Shown in pieces: positions 55,304 through 64,000 of a DNA stretch of 64,000 nucleotides. The stretch covers positions 4,154,001 to 4,218,000 of the forward strand of contig NZ_QUOV01000001.1 of NCBI RefSeq assembly GCF_003390395.1, in the 5' to 3' direction. Source of the stretch: Thalassotalea euphylliae (lineage in GTDB: Bacteria; Pseudomonadota; Gammaproteobacteria; Enterobacterales; Alteromonadaceae). The notes beneath the pieces were generated by a model, which was not told the DNA's origin, ran no database searches, and saw nothing but the letters and a program-made list of their open reading frames with translations. How positions within the stretch are numbered: position 1 is the stretch's first letter; each line of letters opens with the position of its first letter. The position numbers and the translations under genes are program-made.

Positions 55304-57772
55304 TTAAAGCTCTCTTAGTACCCGCATTGGATCTTTACGGATAACCAACCAGCCAGGCAGTGCCACTGATAGTATCATCACTATCGCAAGCGCCAAGTTA
55401 ATCAGCGATGTTACCATCCAGTCAAACGCTGGCGCACTGTTAAAGAAGGTCAGTAAATACTGGTAGCTAGTCACCGCTGCCAATACGCCTAGTCCTAATC
55501 CAAACGCTAACATCCAAATAGAATCTTGCAGCAACAAGCGTAGCAAGCGACTTTGTTTAGCCCCCGTTGCCATGCAAACCGCCAGTTCATAGCGTTTTTG
55601 GCTCGCGGTCATTTGACTCAAACCGGAAACACCAATCGCAGCTAACGCTAATGTGAGTGCCGCCAGCCCCATCACCACGTACATATTTAAGCGAGTGGCT
55701 GCCGTCACCGTATTCCAGCGCTGTTGCATAGAATCAACTTGTACGTCACTCAAGCGCGAATCCATACCAACAAGCAGCTGCTCAACCTCTTCTCGCTGCA
55801 ACTCTTGCGCGTCAGGCATAATCACCACGGCAGACAAGCGATTTAGCACAATGCGCGATGGGTTACTATAGTAGACTTCTGGGGCATCAATGTTCAAGGT
55901 GCCGCCCGGTAGTGGAATCGTATCTTCAACAATACCCACTACCTTGAAAATATCTTCTGTATCGGTTCCCATTTTAAGCTCTTTACCAATCATTGCTTGC
56001 CATGGTTCATTGCCAGCACGGTCGATGGCAAACGAGCGTGAGATCAAGACATGCGGCAAGTCGATATCCGTCTCGTTCAAATCTCTACCTGCTAATAGCT
56101 CGATATCAAACTTAGCCAATAACCCCTCCGCCCACATTTGTGGTCGTATCATCACAGAATCACCGGTATCAGGATCAGGAAAGGCACTCATCGAGACATT
56201 ACCAGACAGGGGCAAGGCATTGATATCGATAACATCGCCACCCAAGTTCGACAGACGCTCAACCAAATTGGCTCTCAGTTGTTGCCATTCACTGCCGCGA
56301 TACTGTTCGTATTCAGCCAATGAGGTTTGCCAAGTTTCATCGCCAATCGCCATGCTCACTTCGAAGGCATTGGGCATACTGTAACCAAGATTTGCATAAG
56401 CACTATTAAAACTGTCTTTAACAGAAATACTGGCACCGGTGAGCAATACACAAGCCAAGGTTAATTGCACTATCATCAGCGCTTTACTAACCAGTTGATT
56501 TTGCTGAGCTGGCGTACCTTTACCACTGGAATTTAAACTATCGGTCAGTGCAGTTTTATCGACATAAATTAAAGCGACCATGGCAAAAATAAAGTTGATC
56601 ATGCCAATCAATGCTAAGGCGATAAGTACACTGCTAGTACTCAGTGATATTTGTTCGACTAGCGGCAGGTTATCGCCCGCTAAGGTAGGTAGACTCTGAA
56701 TTAGCCAGCCAGCGGCAATCAGCCCAAGTGTGGTTGCCAGTAAAAACATCGGTAGATTTTCGGTGAAAATTAAGCCGCGCAGTCGACCCAAGGTCGAGCC
56801 CATACACATTTGAATGGCAAACTCTTTGTTTCTACTTTGATAGTGGGCAATAAACATATTGAGCAAGTTGAGACTCGCCATCACCAATAAACTAAACATG
56901 GCGAACATCAATACGAAGACTAGCTGGCGACTATCACCAATAAATGAATCCCGGTAGCTTACGACTTCACCTGTGACGGCTTTGCTGAGCAGAAAATCAC
57001 GAGCGCGGTCATTGCTGATCTCCGCATTCACGTAATCAACAAACCACGACTCTAGATCTTCAGGAGTTGGAAGCGCACTTTTATCCCCTCTAACAAAGGT
57101 AATCGGCCCTAAGTTAAGTACAACTGCATCAGGTGATTCCAGGGTTGCTTGCAAGTTTTGAAATTGCCAGATTTGTTCGCTTGACTGCTCACTCAGATTC
57201 ACTGAATTAAGGCTGGTTAAATTGTCAAACACCCCAAAAATAGGATACTCAGTGCCATCTAGGCGCAGTATCTGCTGCGATAAATCTTCAGCGCCGCCAA
57301 ACATTGATTGCCACAACGCCTTAGAAATCCAAATACCGTCTTCCACATTATCAATGTCACTGCCTTGACCATTTAGTAGCGATAAACCTAGCAATTCCGG
57401 CGAGCCTGCGGTGGCATTAAAGCGCGTTACTTGAACTTCATTACCGCCAAGCTCAATAGGCACAGTATCTGACGCGATATTGCCCCAAGCAAGGTCGTCG
57501 CCATAGAGCTTTTTGATCGCCGCGATACGTCTTGGCTCACTAAAAAACGGCACGGTTAAATCTTCATTAAATGCCAGATTCAATTCAATGCGATACAGAT
57601 CATTCTCGTCGATGTCGGCCAGTGGTTGGTAAAGCAGCGTATTGGCCACCGCAATTACGGTTAGCACAGCAGCTAACGTTAACCCTAAGGTGGTGATCAG
57701 GGGTAAACTCAAGCGTGGCAGGTTGAATATGCGGGCGATGCCCTGCTGAAAAGCCTTGCTGTATAATCTCAT
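55304..57772 (-). CDS. MacB/FtsX-type ABC transporter permease
   Basis: An 822-residue permease with two FtsX-like halves: membrane segments near 25-47, 285-305, 335-360 and 380-405 in the first, and 430-450, 695-720, 745-770 and 780-805 in the second, with MacB_PCD-type periplasmic domains between (FNATAGSPELLGLSLLNG, FDIELLAGRDLNETD). Such duplicated permeases with an adaptor and a single ATPase export peptides, antibiotics or lipoproteins. The start overlaps the ATPase stop by 4 bases. It is the last gene of the exporter operon. Confidence 0.9.
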   Translation of the reverse strand: MRLYSKAFQQGIARIFNLPRLSLPLITTLGLTLAAVLTVIAVANTLLYQPLADIDENDLYRIELNLAFNEDLTVPFFSEPRRIAAIKKLYGDDLAWGNIASDTVPIELGGNEVQVTRFNATAGSPELLGLSLLNGQGSDIDNVEDGIWISKALWQSMFGGAEDLSQQILRLDGTEYPIFGVFDNLTSLNSVNLSEQSSEQIWQFQNLQATLESPDAVVLNLGPITFVRGDKSALPTPEDLESWFVDYVNAEISNDRARDFLLSKAVTGEVVSYRDSFIGDSRQLVFVLMFAMFSLLVMASLNLLNMFIAHYQSRNKEFAIQMCMGSTLGRLRGLIFTENLPMFLLATTLGLIAAGWLIQSLPTLAGDNLPLVEQISLSTSSVLIALALIGMINFIFAMVALIYVDKTALTDSLNSSGKGTPAQQNQLVSKALMIVQLTLACVLLTGASISVKDSFNSAYANLGYSMPNAFEVSMAIGDETWQTSLAEYEQYRGSEWQQLRANLVERLSNLGGDVIDINALPLSGNVSMSAFPDPDTGDSVMIRPQMWAEGLLAKFDIELLAGRDLNETDIDLPHVLISRSFAIDRAGNEPWQAMIGKELKMGTDTEDIFKVVGIVEDTIPLPGGTLNIDAPEVYYSNPSRIVLNRLSAVVIMPDAQELQREEVEQLLVGMDSRLSDVQVDSMQQRWNTVTAATRLNMYVVMGLAALTLALAAIGVSGLSQMTASQKRYELAVCMATGAKQSRLLRLLLQDSIWMLAFGLGLGVLAAVTSYQYLLTFFNSAPAFDWMVTSLINLALAIVMILSVALPGWLVIRKDPMRVLREL

Positions 57773-58515
57773 GCCACTTCCTTTTCACTCTTTGTTTGCA
57801 AACAATTGGTTTGCAACTTATCGCTTTGCAACTGTTTTTCACCGACAATTTTGCCGTCTAACAGTTGAATTTGGCGATCTGCCAAACCACTGTAGCGGCT
57901 GTCATGGGTGACCATGACTATGGTTGAACCTTGCTTGTTAAGCTCAATCAGTAGCTTCATTACAGCATCACCATTTTTGGTATCTAAGTTACCGGTTGGC
58001 TCGTCCACTAAAATAAGATCTGGGTTGCCAACCAAGGCTCTAGCGATTGCCACCCGTTGCTGCTGACCACCGGAAATTTGATTCGGCTTATAGTTTACGC
58101 GGTGCTGCATTCCCACTTTCGTTAGCGCGGCCAGCACTTCTTGCTTGATCACCTCAGGTTTTTCACCTCGGTGCTCAAGCGGCAGCGCGACATTGTCGTA
58201 TACCGACATTGAATCAATTAGGTTAAACGATTGAAAAACATAGCCAATATGCTGGTTTCTAACATGAGTGCGCTGATCGACTTTTAACCCTGTGGTATCA
58301 ATACCACTCAGTTGATAACTGCCGTCACTCGCGCTATCCAGCAAACCCATAATGGTTAATAGTGTTGATTTACCGCAGCCTGATGGGCCGGTAATAGCAA
58401 CGAACTCGCCTTGGTAAATGGTTAGTGACACCCCTTGCAAAGCGTGTGTTTCAATTTCAGTACCGACATATTTTTTGTGAATGTTTTCCATACTGACGAC
58501 AGTGTTATTAGTCAT
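57769..58515 (-). CDS. MacB/LolD-type ABC ATPase
   Basis: A 248-residue ATP-binding subunit. Walker A GPSGCGKST, Q-loop VFQSFNLI, signature ISGGQQQRVAIARAL, Walker B LILVDEPTGNLD and the switch His in MVTHD are intact, and the spacing is typical of MacB/LolD-type ATPases that power FtsX-like permeases by mechanotransmission. A Gln/Lys-rich tail (about 225-248) is additional. It sits between adaptor and permease genes, four bases after the former and overlapping the latter. Confidence 0.96.
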   Translation of the reverse strand: MTNNTVVSMENIHKKYVGTEIETHALQGVSLTIYQGEFVAITGPSGCGKSTLLTIMGLLDSASDGSYQLSGIDTTGLKVDQRTHVRNQHIGYVFQSFNLIDSMSVYDNVALPLEHRGEKPEVIKQEVLAALTKVGMQHRVNYKPNQISGGQQQRVAIARALVGNPDLILVDEPTGNLDTKNGDAVMKLLIELNKQGSTIVMVTHDSRYSGLADRQIQLLDGKIVGEKQLQSDKLQTNCLQTKSEKEVA

Positions 58516-58518
58516 TTT

Positions 58519-59769
58519 TTACCCCTGTTGATCGATATTGATTGTTTGATATGCCGACCATGTGTCAGGCATTTGTGAAATAAATTGCTCGTCTGCGCTA
58601 ATGCCAGACTCGATAATGAGCTTACCCTTAGTTAAATCGCCCAATTGAATGTTTCTTTTCGTCGCTGTTGTAGTGCTATCTGTGGTTAACACAAAGCGCT
58701 CTAGCTGGGACATTGGACGTAAGCCTGCCACTTGTTTGATATACAGAGCATTTTCTTTGGTGTGCATAAATATTTGCCCGGTAACCGGTGCTAATGGTCT
58801 GGCATCGGCAGGCAACTCGCTCGCTAGCGCCACTTCCGCAAGCACATTACCGTTGGTTACCAAAGATTCGATACGGGCGATTGTGCCACTAATGGTTCCC
58901 TTGCGAGTGGCTAGTTCGACAGGCGCACCAATAATAATTTGATCCGCTTGATGTTGCGGTACTCGCAGCCTTGCTAACAAAGAATCTACTGAACCGACAC
59001 GTCCTAAAATCGCACCTTGTGGTAAAGACTCACCCGTTTCAACCGCTAAACTTTGTAGCGTGCCATGAATACCCGCTTTTACTTGTAAATCATCCAGTTG
59101 CTGCTGCAATAACGCGACTTCTTGGCTTTGCTGCTCCAGAGCAATTTGACGTTGTTTTAACTGAAACGCCTGCACTTTGAGAAAGTGCTGATACTTTTGC
59201 TGTTCAAATGCGAGCTTTTTCCCTTGCTGATTTACCGACAATTCCGCTCTGATGATATCCAATTTGGCAGAGACACCGCGCTCGGAAAGTTCATTGTTCA
59301 CTCTCAACTCTAACTGGGCTCTTTCCAATGCCGACTCGATATCGACAATGCGGCCTTGGTAATCTAGGCGCTCATTTTCTTGCTCTAACTCAAACGACTC
59401 TAACTGAGCTTTGCTGGCATCTAAATTTCCCACAGCTGACTGATAAGCCAAGTTCAGTTCAGGGTTTGCTAACGACAAAATCACCGTTTCTGGCGTAACA
59501 ATTGCGCCGGGTTTAACGTGAATATTTGCCACTTTGCCTGATGCTTGTGAAGTCAACATGCGCTCTTGTGCAGAATACAATTCACCAAAAGCTTGGCTAA
59601 ATAAATCCACTTGCCCTTGTTCAACCTTGAGTAAAGTCAATTTATCGCTAGCCACTGTCGGCACACTATCCGCCTGATAAAAATATAAAATACAGGCAAT
59701 TAAGCCCACAAACGTGGCGGCTGCATATTTGAGTTTCATGGACTTTTTACGCGGTATCTGAATTTCCAC
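58519..59769 (-). CDS. HlyD-family periplasmic adaptor
   Basis: A 416-residue membrane-fusion adaptor linking the exporter to the outer membrane. The N-terminus has a membrane anchor (about 12-30, YAAATFVGLIACILYFY). A lipoyl-like half (about 60-90: QASGKVANIHVKPGAIV) is followed by a long coiled-coil hairpin (100-215, Gln/Glu/Leu-rich) and the second half-lipoyl/beta-barrel region (GIHGTLQSLAVETGESLPQG). It starts at a GTG with GGGAG 7 bases upstream. It is the first gene of a three-gene export operon beside a sigma-54-type regulator. Confidence 0.92.
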   Translation of the reverse strand: MEIQIPRKKSMKLKYAAATFVGLIACILYFYQADSVPTVASDKLTLLKVEQGQVDLFSQAFGELYSAQERMLTSQASGKVANIHVKPGAIVTPETVILSLANPELNLAYQSAVGNLDASKAQLESFELEQENERLDYQGRIVDIESALERAQLELRVNNELSERGVSAKLDIIRAELSVNQQGKKLAFEQQKYQHFLKVQAFQLKQRQIALEQQSQEVALLQQQLDDLQVKAGIHGTLQSLAVETGESLPQGAILGRVGSVDSLLARLRVPQHQADQIIIGAPVELATRKGTISGTIARIESLVTNGNVLAEVALASELPADARPLAPVTGQIFMHTKENALYIKQVAGLRPMSQLERFVLTTDSTTTATKRNIQLGDLTKGKLIIESGISADEQFISQMPDTWSAYQTINIDQQG

Positions 59770-59811
59770 AATGGCTCCCTTCTCGATTTTTAATTCATTA
59801 TGCTAGGGGTA

Positions 59812-59831
59812 ATGAAAAATCTGCGCCAAGT
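59812..59831 (-). promoter_or_regulatory. Degenerate sigma-54 promoter candidate
   Basis: On the minus strand TTGGCGCAGATTTTTCA resembles the -24/-12 consensus (TTGGCAC-N4-TTGCA): the -24 GG is kept, the -12 GC is TC. It lies about 45 bases upstream of the adaptor start. Confidence 0.35.
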
Positions 59832-59876
59832 TTATTGTTATTAAATATCAATAACTTAAGTGAAAAAATATTGAGA

Positions 59877-59945
59877 TGTTCGGATTTGAATGTATGTTTT
59901 CAAACAATTATGTTCGATTTCGAACAATCAATATTTAAGTGTTCG
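59877..59945 (-). promoter_or_regulatory. TGTTCG operator cluster, candidate enhancer sites
   Basis: TGTTCG occurs at 59877, 59911 and 59940. The middle copy is a perfect palindrome, TGTTCG-ATTT-CGAACA (59911-59926). TGTTTTCAAACA (59895-59906) is a 12-bp near-palindrome of the same flavour. They sit 50-115 bases upstream of the sigma-54-like site, where NtrC-type activators bind, so the neighbouring regulator is the likely ligand. Confidence 0.55.
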
Positions 59946-60037
59946 CTCGGTGAAAACGTTAGAAATCTATTAGCTACCTAGCTAGTTCGGAAGGACGCAA
60001 AGCAAGTTACGGATAGAAAGATTAAAGCTAAAAATAT

Positions 60038-60061
60038 AAAGAGCCGCAAGTGCGGCTCTTT
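60038..60061 (-). terminator. Rho-independent terminator of katG
   Basis: Arms AAAGAGCCGCA and TGCGGCTCTTT with a 2-base loop, downstream of the katG stop on the minus strand. Its position also separates the exporter leader from katG. Confidence 0.8.
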
Positions 60062-60131
60062 AAGTGGAGTTGTGTGAGCACCTACTAGTGAGCACACATT
60101 TTATTTTGGATTTTCGTTCGACTCTAAAGAC

Positions 60132-62351
60132 TTAGTTTTTTAAGTCAAAGCGGTCAAGCTGCATTACTTTAACCCAAGCAGCAATGAAGTCATCGTAGAA
60201 CTTCTGCTTCGCATCAGCTGAAGCATAAACTTCGGCAATTGCACGTAGCTCTGAGTTCGAACCGAAGATTAGGTCAACAGGTGTTGCTGTCCACATTGCT
60301 TTGCCAGACGCACGCTCTTTACCTTGGTAAATACCTTCTTGGTTGGTTTTGCTCCACGTGTAGCGCATATCCAATAAGTTAGTAAAGAAGTCGTTGTTCA
60401 ACGTACCTGGCTTATCAGTGAATACACCGTGCTCGCTGCCATCGTAGTTGATGTTAATGCTACGTAAGCCACCTAATAATACCGTCATTTCTGGTACTGT
60501 TAGACCAAGCATGTTGGCTTTATCAACCATCATTTCAGTTGGGCCGAAGTATGAAGCGTCAGTGAAGTAGTTACGGAACGCATCTGCTTTTGGCTCTAAA
60601 TGAGCAAATGAAGGTACTTCAGTTTGTGCTTGAGAAGCGTCAACACGACCCGCAGCAAATGGTACAGACACTTTCATGCCAGCATCTTTCGCCGCTTGCT
60701 CGATACCGGCAGCACCAGCTAAGACAATAACGTCAGCTAGTGATACATCACGGCGAGACTTCTTGTTCCACGCCTTTTGTACATCTTCTAGCTTAGCTAA
60801 TGCTTTGCTTAATTCTTTCGGGTTGTTAACTGCCCAGCTTGCTTGTGGCTCTAAACGAACACGTGCACCATTGGCACCACCACGCATATCAGTTACACGG
60901 TGACTTGCCGCTGACGCCCATGCAGTGCGCACTAGCTCAGAGGTTGTTAAACCAGTTTTCAAGATTTGCTTTTTAAGTTTCGCAGCATCTTTTTCACTGA
61001 TTTGCTTACCTTTCGCTTCTGGCAATGGGTCTTGCCATAACAACACTTCTGATGGTACATCAGCACCAACATAACGCGCACGAGGGCCCATGTCACGGTG
61101 CGTTAGCTTGAACCATGCTTTGGCGAAAGCTAAATCAAACTCTTTTGGATCAGCTCTGAAACGTTCAACAATTTTGCGGAATGCCGGATCTTCTTTTAAC
61201 GCAATATCCGTAGTGAACATGATAGGCGCATTACGCTTACCCGGAATGTGTGCATCTGGCACTAGGTTCGCTGCTGCAGGGTTATCTGGGATCCACTGCT
61301 TAGCACCTGCTGGGCTTTTCGTTAATACCCAGTTGAAGTTCATTAGGTTATCTAAGTAGTTAGTTGACCAACGGGTTGGTGTTACTGTCCACGCACCTTC
61401 TAATCCACTGGTGGTTGCATCAGCACCTTTACCGGTACCACAGCTGTTTTTCCAACCTAAACCTTGTTGTTCGATCGGCGCTGCCGCTGGTTCTTTGCCA
61501 ATACAGTCGCTTGGCTTTTTCGCACCATGTGCTTTACCTAAGGTGTGACCACCCGCAATTAAGGCAACAATTTCTTCGTCGTTCATCGCCATGCGGCCAA
61601 ATGACATACGAATATCGTTAGCAGCTAATAGTGGATCTGGCTTACCGTGTGGGCCTTCTGGGTTAACGTAAATTAAGCCCATTTCAACCGCTGCCATTGG
61701 GCCTTTTAATTTGCCAAATTTGTCGCGACGCTTGTCTTTTAGAAACGCTTTTTCTGGACCCCAGTAAACTAAATCGGGTTCCCAATCATCTGAACGGCCA
61801 CCAGCAAAACCAAAGGTTTCAAAGCCCATTGATTCAAGTGCAACATTACCCGCAAGTACCATTAAGTCAGCCCATGAAAGGCTTGCACCGTACTTTTGCT
61901 TAACAGGCCATAACAGGCGGCGTGCTTTGTCTAAGTTGGCGTTATCTGGCCAGCTATTTAAAGGCGCTAAACGATGTTGACCACCTGCTGCACCACCACG
62001 ACCATCAGCAACACGGTATACACCAGCGCTATGCCATGCCATACGGATCATTAATGGACCATAGTGACCCCAGTCAGCTGGCCACCAGTCTTGTGAATCG
62101 GTAAGCGTAGTTTCAATATCTTTTTTGACTGTTGCTAGGTCCAGCTTGGCGAATGCTTTTGCGTAATTGAAATCAGCACCGTAAGGGTTAGATTCTGGGC
62201 TGTGCTGACGAAGTGGGGCTAAGTTTAGTTGCTCAGGCCACCAAAATTGATTGGTTTTTGCTTCACCTACTGACGCAGATACTGACATTGATGCCGTGCC
62301 GAACATCATGCCAGCAGCGACTGCAGCAGATAAGATCTTATTAAATTTCAT
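60132..62351 (-). CDS. katG: Exported catalase-peroxidase
   Basis: A 739-residue haem catalase-peroxidase that removes hydrogen peroxide. The distal pocket [11 protein letters not shown] holds the catalytic Arg, Trp and His; the proximal His is in [12 protein letters not shown]; the Trp-Tyr-Met adduct residues appear in their usual places (YVNPEGP and the later Met). The C-terminal half is the inactive copy ([15 protein letters not shown]). Residues 1-27 ([20 protein letters not shown], ending SASVG) are a signal peptide, unlike E. coli KatG, so it is periplasmic like KatP. It is divergent from oxyR by 120 bases. Confidence 0.97.
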   Translation of the reverse strand: MKFNKILSAAVAAGMMFGTASMSVSASVGEAKTNQFWWPEQLNLAPLRQHSPESNPYGADFNYAKAFAKLDLATVKKDIETTLTDSQDWWPADWGHYGPLMIRMAWHSAGVYRVADGRGGAAGGQHRLAPLNSWPDNANLDKARRLLWPVKQKYGASLSWADLMVLAGNVALESMGFETFGFAGGRSDDWEPDLVYWGPEKAFLKDKRRDKFGKLKGPMAAVEMGLIYVNPEGPHGKPDPLLAANDIRMSFGRMAMNDEEIVALIAGGHTLGKAHGAKKPSDCIGKEPAAAPIEQQGLGWKNSCGTGKGADATTSGLEGAWTVTPTRWSTNYLDNLMNFNWVLTKSPAGAKQWIPDNPAAANLVPDAHIPGKRNAPIMFTTDIALKEDPAFRKIVERFRADPKEFDLAFAKAWFKLTHRDMGPRARYVGADVPSEVLLWQDPLPEAKGKQISEKDAAKLKKQILKTGLTTSELVRTAWASAASHRVTDMRGGANGARVRLEPQASWAVNNPKELSKALAKLEDVQKAWNKKSRRDVSLADVIVLAGAAGIEQAAKDAGMKVSVPFAAGRVDASQAQTEVPSFAHLEPKADAFRNYFTDASYFGPTEMMVDKANMLGLTVPEMTVLLGGLRSININYDGSEHGVFTDKPGTLNNDFFTNLLDMRYTWSKTNQEGIYQGKERASGKAMWTATPVDLIFGSNSELRAIAEVYASADAKQKFYDDFIAAWVKVMQLDRFDLKN

Positions 62352-62471
62352 TTGTTCCCCCTAGAAGGATAGTTAGGTGTAACTACTCTGTTCAGCGAAA
62401 GTATAGGAGATTCCCAAGCAATCGAAATTTGATTAAAATGAACGTTATATTCGATTTATTAGAACAACAAG
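62352..62471. promoter_or_regulatory. katG-oxyR divergent promoter region
   Basis: A 120-base gap between divergent genes where OxyR should bind. AATCGAAATTTGATT is a near-palindrome and ATAG occurs at 62401-62404, but a full ATAG-spaced OxyR box is not clear. Confidence 0.45.
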
Positions 62472-63383
62472 ATGATTTCTCTTAAGCAAATCAATTACGC
62501 GCTAGCGGTTGGTAAAACCTTGCACTTTAAAAAAGCCGCAGAAATGTGCAACGTGTCGCAGTCAGCATTAAGCTCTGCTATTAATGAAATGGAAACTCAG
62601 CTTGGCCTCAAAGTATTCGAACGTAATAACAAGCACGTTTTTATTACTGATATCGGTCAGCAAGTGTTAGCAAAGGCTCAACAAGTTAAGTTGGAACTTG
62701 AAGAACTTATGCAGCTGTCACAAATGGATAAATCACCGCTGAGTACCCCAATGACGCTTGGCATTATTCCAACCATTGGCCCTTACTTATTACCGAAAGT
62801 GCTACCGGAAGTACGCAAAAACTACCCAGATTTTCGCTTAAAAATTGTTGAAGCACAGTCGCACGAGTTAGTTGATCGAGTGCGCACAGGTGATTTAGAC
62901 GCGGCAATTTTAGCACTACCTTATGCGATTGATGGCTTGATGAGTTTCGAATTTTGGCAAGAAGACTTTTATATGGTTTGCCACCACGAAGAATGCCCTG
63001 CCAACACGAAAGAAATCAGCACGCAAGAAATGGCAATGGACAAGCTCATGTTGCTCAAGGAAGGACATTGCTTAAAAGATCACGCCCTTGCTGCTTGCCA
63101 ACATAAAAGCGTAGAGAAAGACTCAACCTTTGATGCCACTAGCTTACATACAATAGTCCAGATGGTAGCAGGTAAATTAGGCACCACGTTAGTACCAGAG
63201 ATGGCACTACAACAATTGCTACATAACGAAAGTGAACTGCGCGCATTACACTTAAATGAGCCAGGCCCGCACCGTAGCATTGCCTTTATTATTCGTCCTA
63301 ACTACGTTAAAACCAATGACATTGAAGTGTTGATGAAGCTATTTCGTCAGCAACTTAAGTTGCTGTGCACTAAGCCCAAATAG
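62472..63383 (+). CDS. oxyR: Hydrogen peroxide-sensing regulator OxyR
   Basis: LysR-type regulator that turns on peroxide defences when a disulfide forms. The 303-residue protein has an N-terminal winged helix (LKQINYALAVGKTLHFKKAA, VSQSALSSAINEME) and a ligand domain with the two redox cysteines Cys200 and Cys209 (EGHCLKDHALAAC), nine residues apart as Cys199 and Cys208 are in E. coli. Its position next to katG and the conserved DGLMSFEFWQEDFYM support OxyR over other LysR types. A hairpin follows the stop. Confidence 0.96.
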   Translation: MISLKQINYALAVGKTLHFKKAAEMCNVSQSALSSAINEMETQLGLKVFERNNKHVFITDIGQQVLAKAQQVKLELEELMQLSQMDKSPLSTPMTLGIIPTIGPYLLPKVLPEVRKNYPDFRLKIVEAQSHELVDRVRTGDLDAAILALPYAIDGLMSFEFWQEDFYMVCHHEECPANTKEISTQEMAMDKLMLLKEGHCLKDHALAACQHKSVEKDSTFDATSLHTIVQMVAGKLGTTLVPEMALQQLLHNESELRALHLNEPGPHRSIAFIIRPNYVKTNDIEVLMKLFRQQLKLLCTKPK

Positions 63384-63442
63384 TTACCGAAAACTGCTGC
63401 CAATTAGACAACGTTAAACGCAATCATCAAAATAAATCGCGT

Positions 63443-63481
63443 AATCGTTGAGCCTATGCTGCTGGCAAAGGCTCAACGATT
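63443..63481 (+). terminator. Hairpin terminator after oxyR
   Basis: Arms AATCGTTGAGCCT and AGGCTCAACGATT with a 13-base loop, 60 bases after oxyR; only a weak T-run follows. Confidence 0.65.
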
Positions 63482-63834
63482 TGCTTGTTAAAACGGCTTG
63501 CTTGTCAAAGCCGAATACTGAACGATCCAATTTTCATCTCACTTTCTATTTCACTGTTGTACTTTTCCTGCGCTTTTCTTGCGCTTTTGCTCGCTCTGAC
63601 TCTCAGGTTTGTTGTTTCACTTAGCTGCTATGTGTTGGTTAGTAATATGTGTTGACGAGTTGAATGCAGGCATAAAACCATTATGTTCGAAAAAACTGAT
63701 TGTAATAACAATTTTAATTAATTTTTATAATTAACACCTTGGTCGCATACTAGCTTCATCAAACAAACACAGGCACTTGTTATTTCGCTCTACGGGCATT
63801 GATAGCAAGCACAAGCAAGATAAGGCTAACCATT
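63482..63834. other. Intergenic region upstream of terminal small peptide
   Basis: About 350 bases, with pyrimidine-rich CGCTTTTCTTGCGCTTTTGC near 63570-63590 and AT-rich DNA near 63700-63735 that may hold a promoter. No gene or repeat recognised. Confidence 0.35.
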
Positions 63835-63978
63835 ATGAAAAATGTTATTCAATCAGTTATTCGCCAGTTCAACCGCAATCATTCCGTTAAAGCGGAAGCT
63901 GTTAAAAACAAGGCAAACGAATGTAATTACAAAAACAATTACTACGGCGATCAATTGTGCAAAGTGAAGTTGGGTTAA
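63835..63978 (+). CDS. Small 47-residue protein
   Basis: The frame starts MKNVIQSVIRQFNRNHSVKA and ends DQLCKVKLG, then TAA. It is basic and Asn-rich (NKANECNYKNNYYGD) with two cysteines about 14 apart. AAGG lies 8 bases before the ATG. I do not recognise it; there is no clear signal peptide. It lies near the window's end, so a possible downstream partner cannot be seen. Confidence 0.45.
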   Translation: MKNVIQSVIRQFNRNHSVKAEAVKNKANECNYKNNYYGDQLCKVKLG

Positions 63979-64000
63979 ACCCTGCTCCAATAAAACGTTA

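Overview
This 64 kb window reads as a chromosomal segment of a marine gammaproteobacterium of the order Alteromonadales, most like Colwellia or Thalassotalea. The basis is gene content and order (yihI, hemN, engB beside a c4-type cytochrome, LetB/PqiA-type lipid transport, a thiC-thiO-thiS-thiG-thiDE operon with a TPP riboswitch), moderately AT-rich DNA, and palindromic intergenic repeats of the kind scattered through those genomes. No database search was possible; family calls rest on reading motifs and lengths.

Layout. 0-3 kb: a palindromic repeat, a periplasmic peroxiredoxin-like protein and a chemoreceptor. 3-9 kb: purU, a CsrB/CsrC-type regulatory RNA, yihI, a DUF2489 protein, a DksA-like zinc protein, hemN, a DUF1285 protein and tRNA-His. 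9-11 kb: an AT-rich islet next to the tRNA with a membrane GAF-like protein and an overlapping Panacea (SocA-like) protein, a toxin-antitoxin-like pair. 11-22 kb: housekeeping genes (SRAP protein, M16 protease, proBA, YihG-type acyltransferase, YbdG-type channel, tesB) and a second palindromic repeat. 22-28 kb: a c-di-GMP-flavoured zone with a TPR protein carrying a degenerate GGDEF domain, an apparently orphan c-di-GMP-I riboswitch, a DUF885 lipoprotein and a GGDEF protein with a variant motif. 28-32 kb: selO, a small cytochrome c and an M1 peptidase. 32-39 kb: the thiamin operon under a TPP riboswitch. 38.6-43 kb: an eight-MCE-domain LetB-like protein with two single-domain LetA/PqiA partners. 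43-45.5 kb: tetrahaem cytochrome divergent from engB.

45.5-49.2 kb is accessory. It has a candidate small RNA convergent with engB (the position of Spot 42 in enterics), a tightly coupled two-gene module of an NA37/YejK-type nucleoid-associated protein plus a three-TM membrane protein, and two tiny proteins. 49-52 kb: a ToxR/CadC-like transmembrane regulator and a di-haem cytochrome c peroxidase. 52.4-60 kb: an NtrC-type two-component system beside a HlyD-MacB-type ABC exporter operon whose leader carries repeated TGTTCG elements and a degenerate sigma-54-like site. 60-63.4 kb: an exported catalase-peroxidase divergent from oxyR. The window ends with a 47-residue peptide gene.

The best candidates for under-described biology are the NA37 plus membrane-protein module (46.1-48.4 kb), the Panacea/membrane-GAF pair (9.3-10.8 kb), the orphan c-di-GMP riboswitch (24.9 kb), the candidate Spot 42-like RNA (45.8-45.9 kb) and the TGTTCG operator cluster (59.9 kb).
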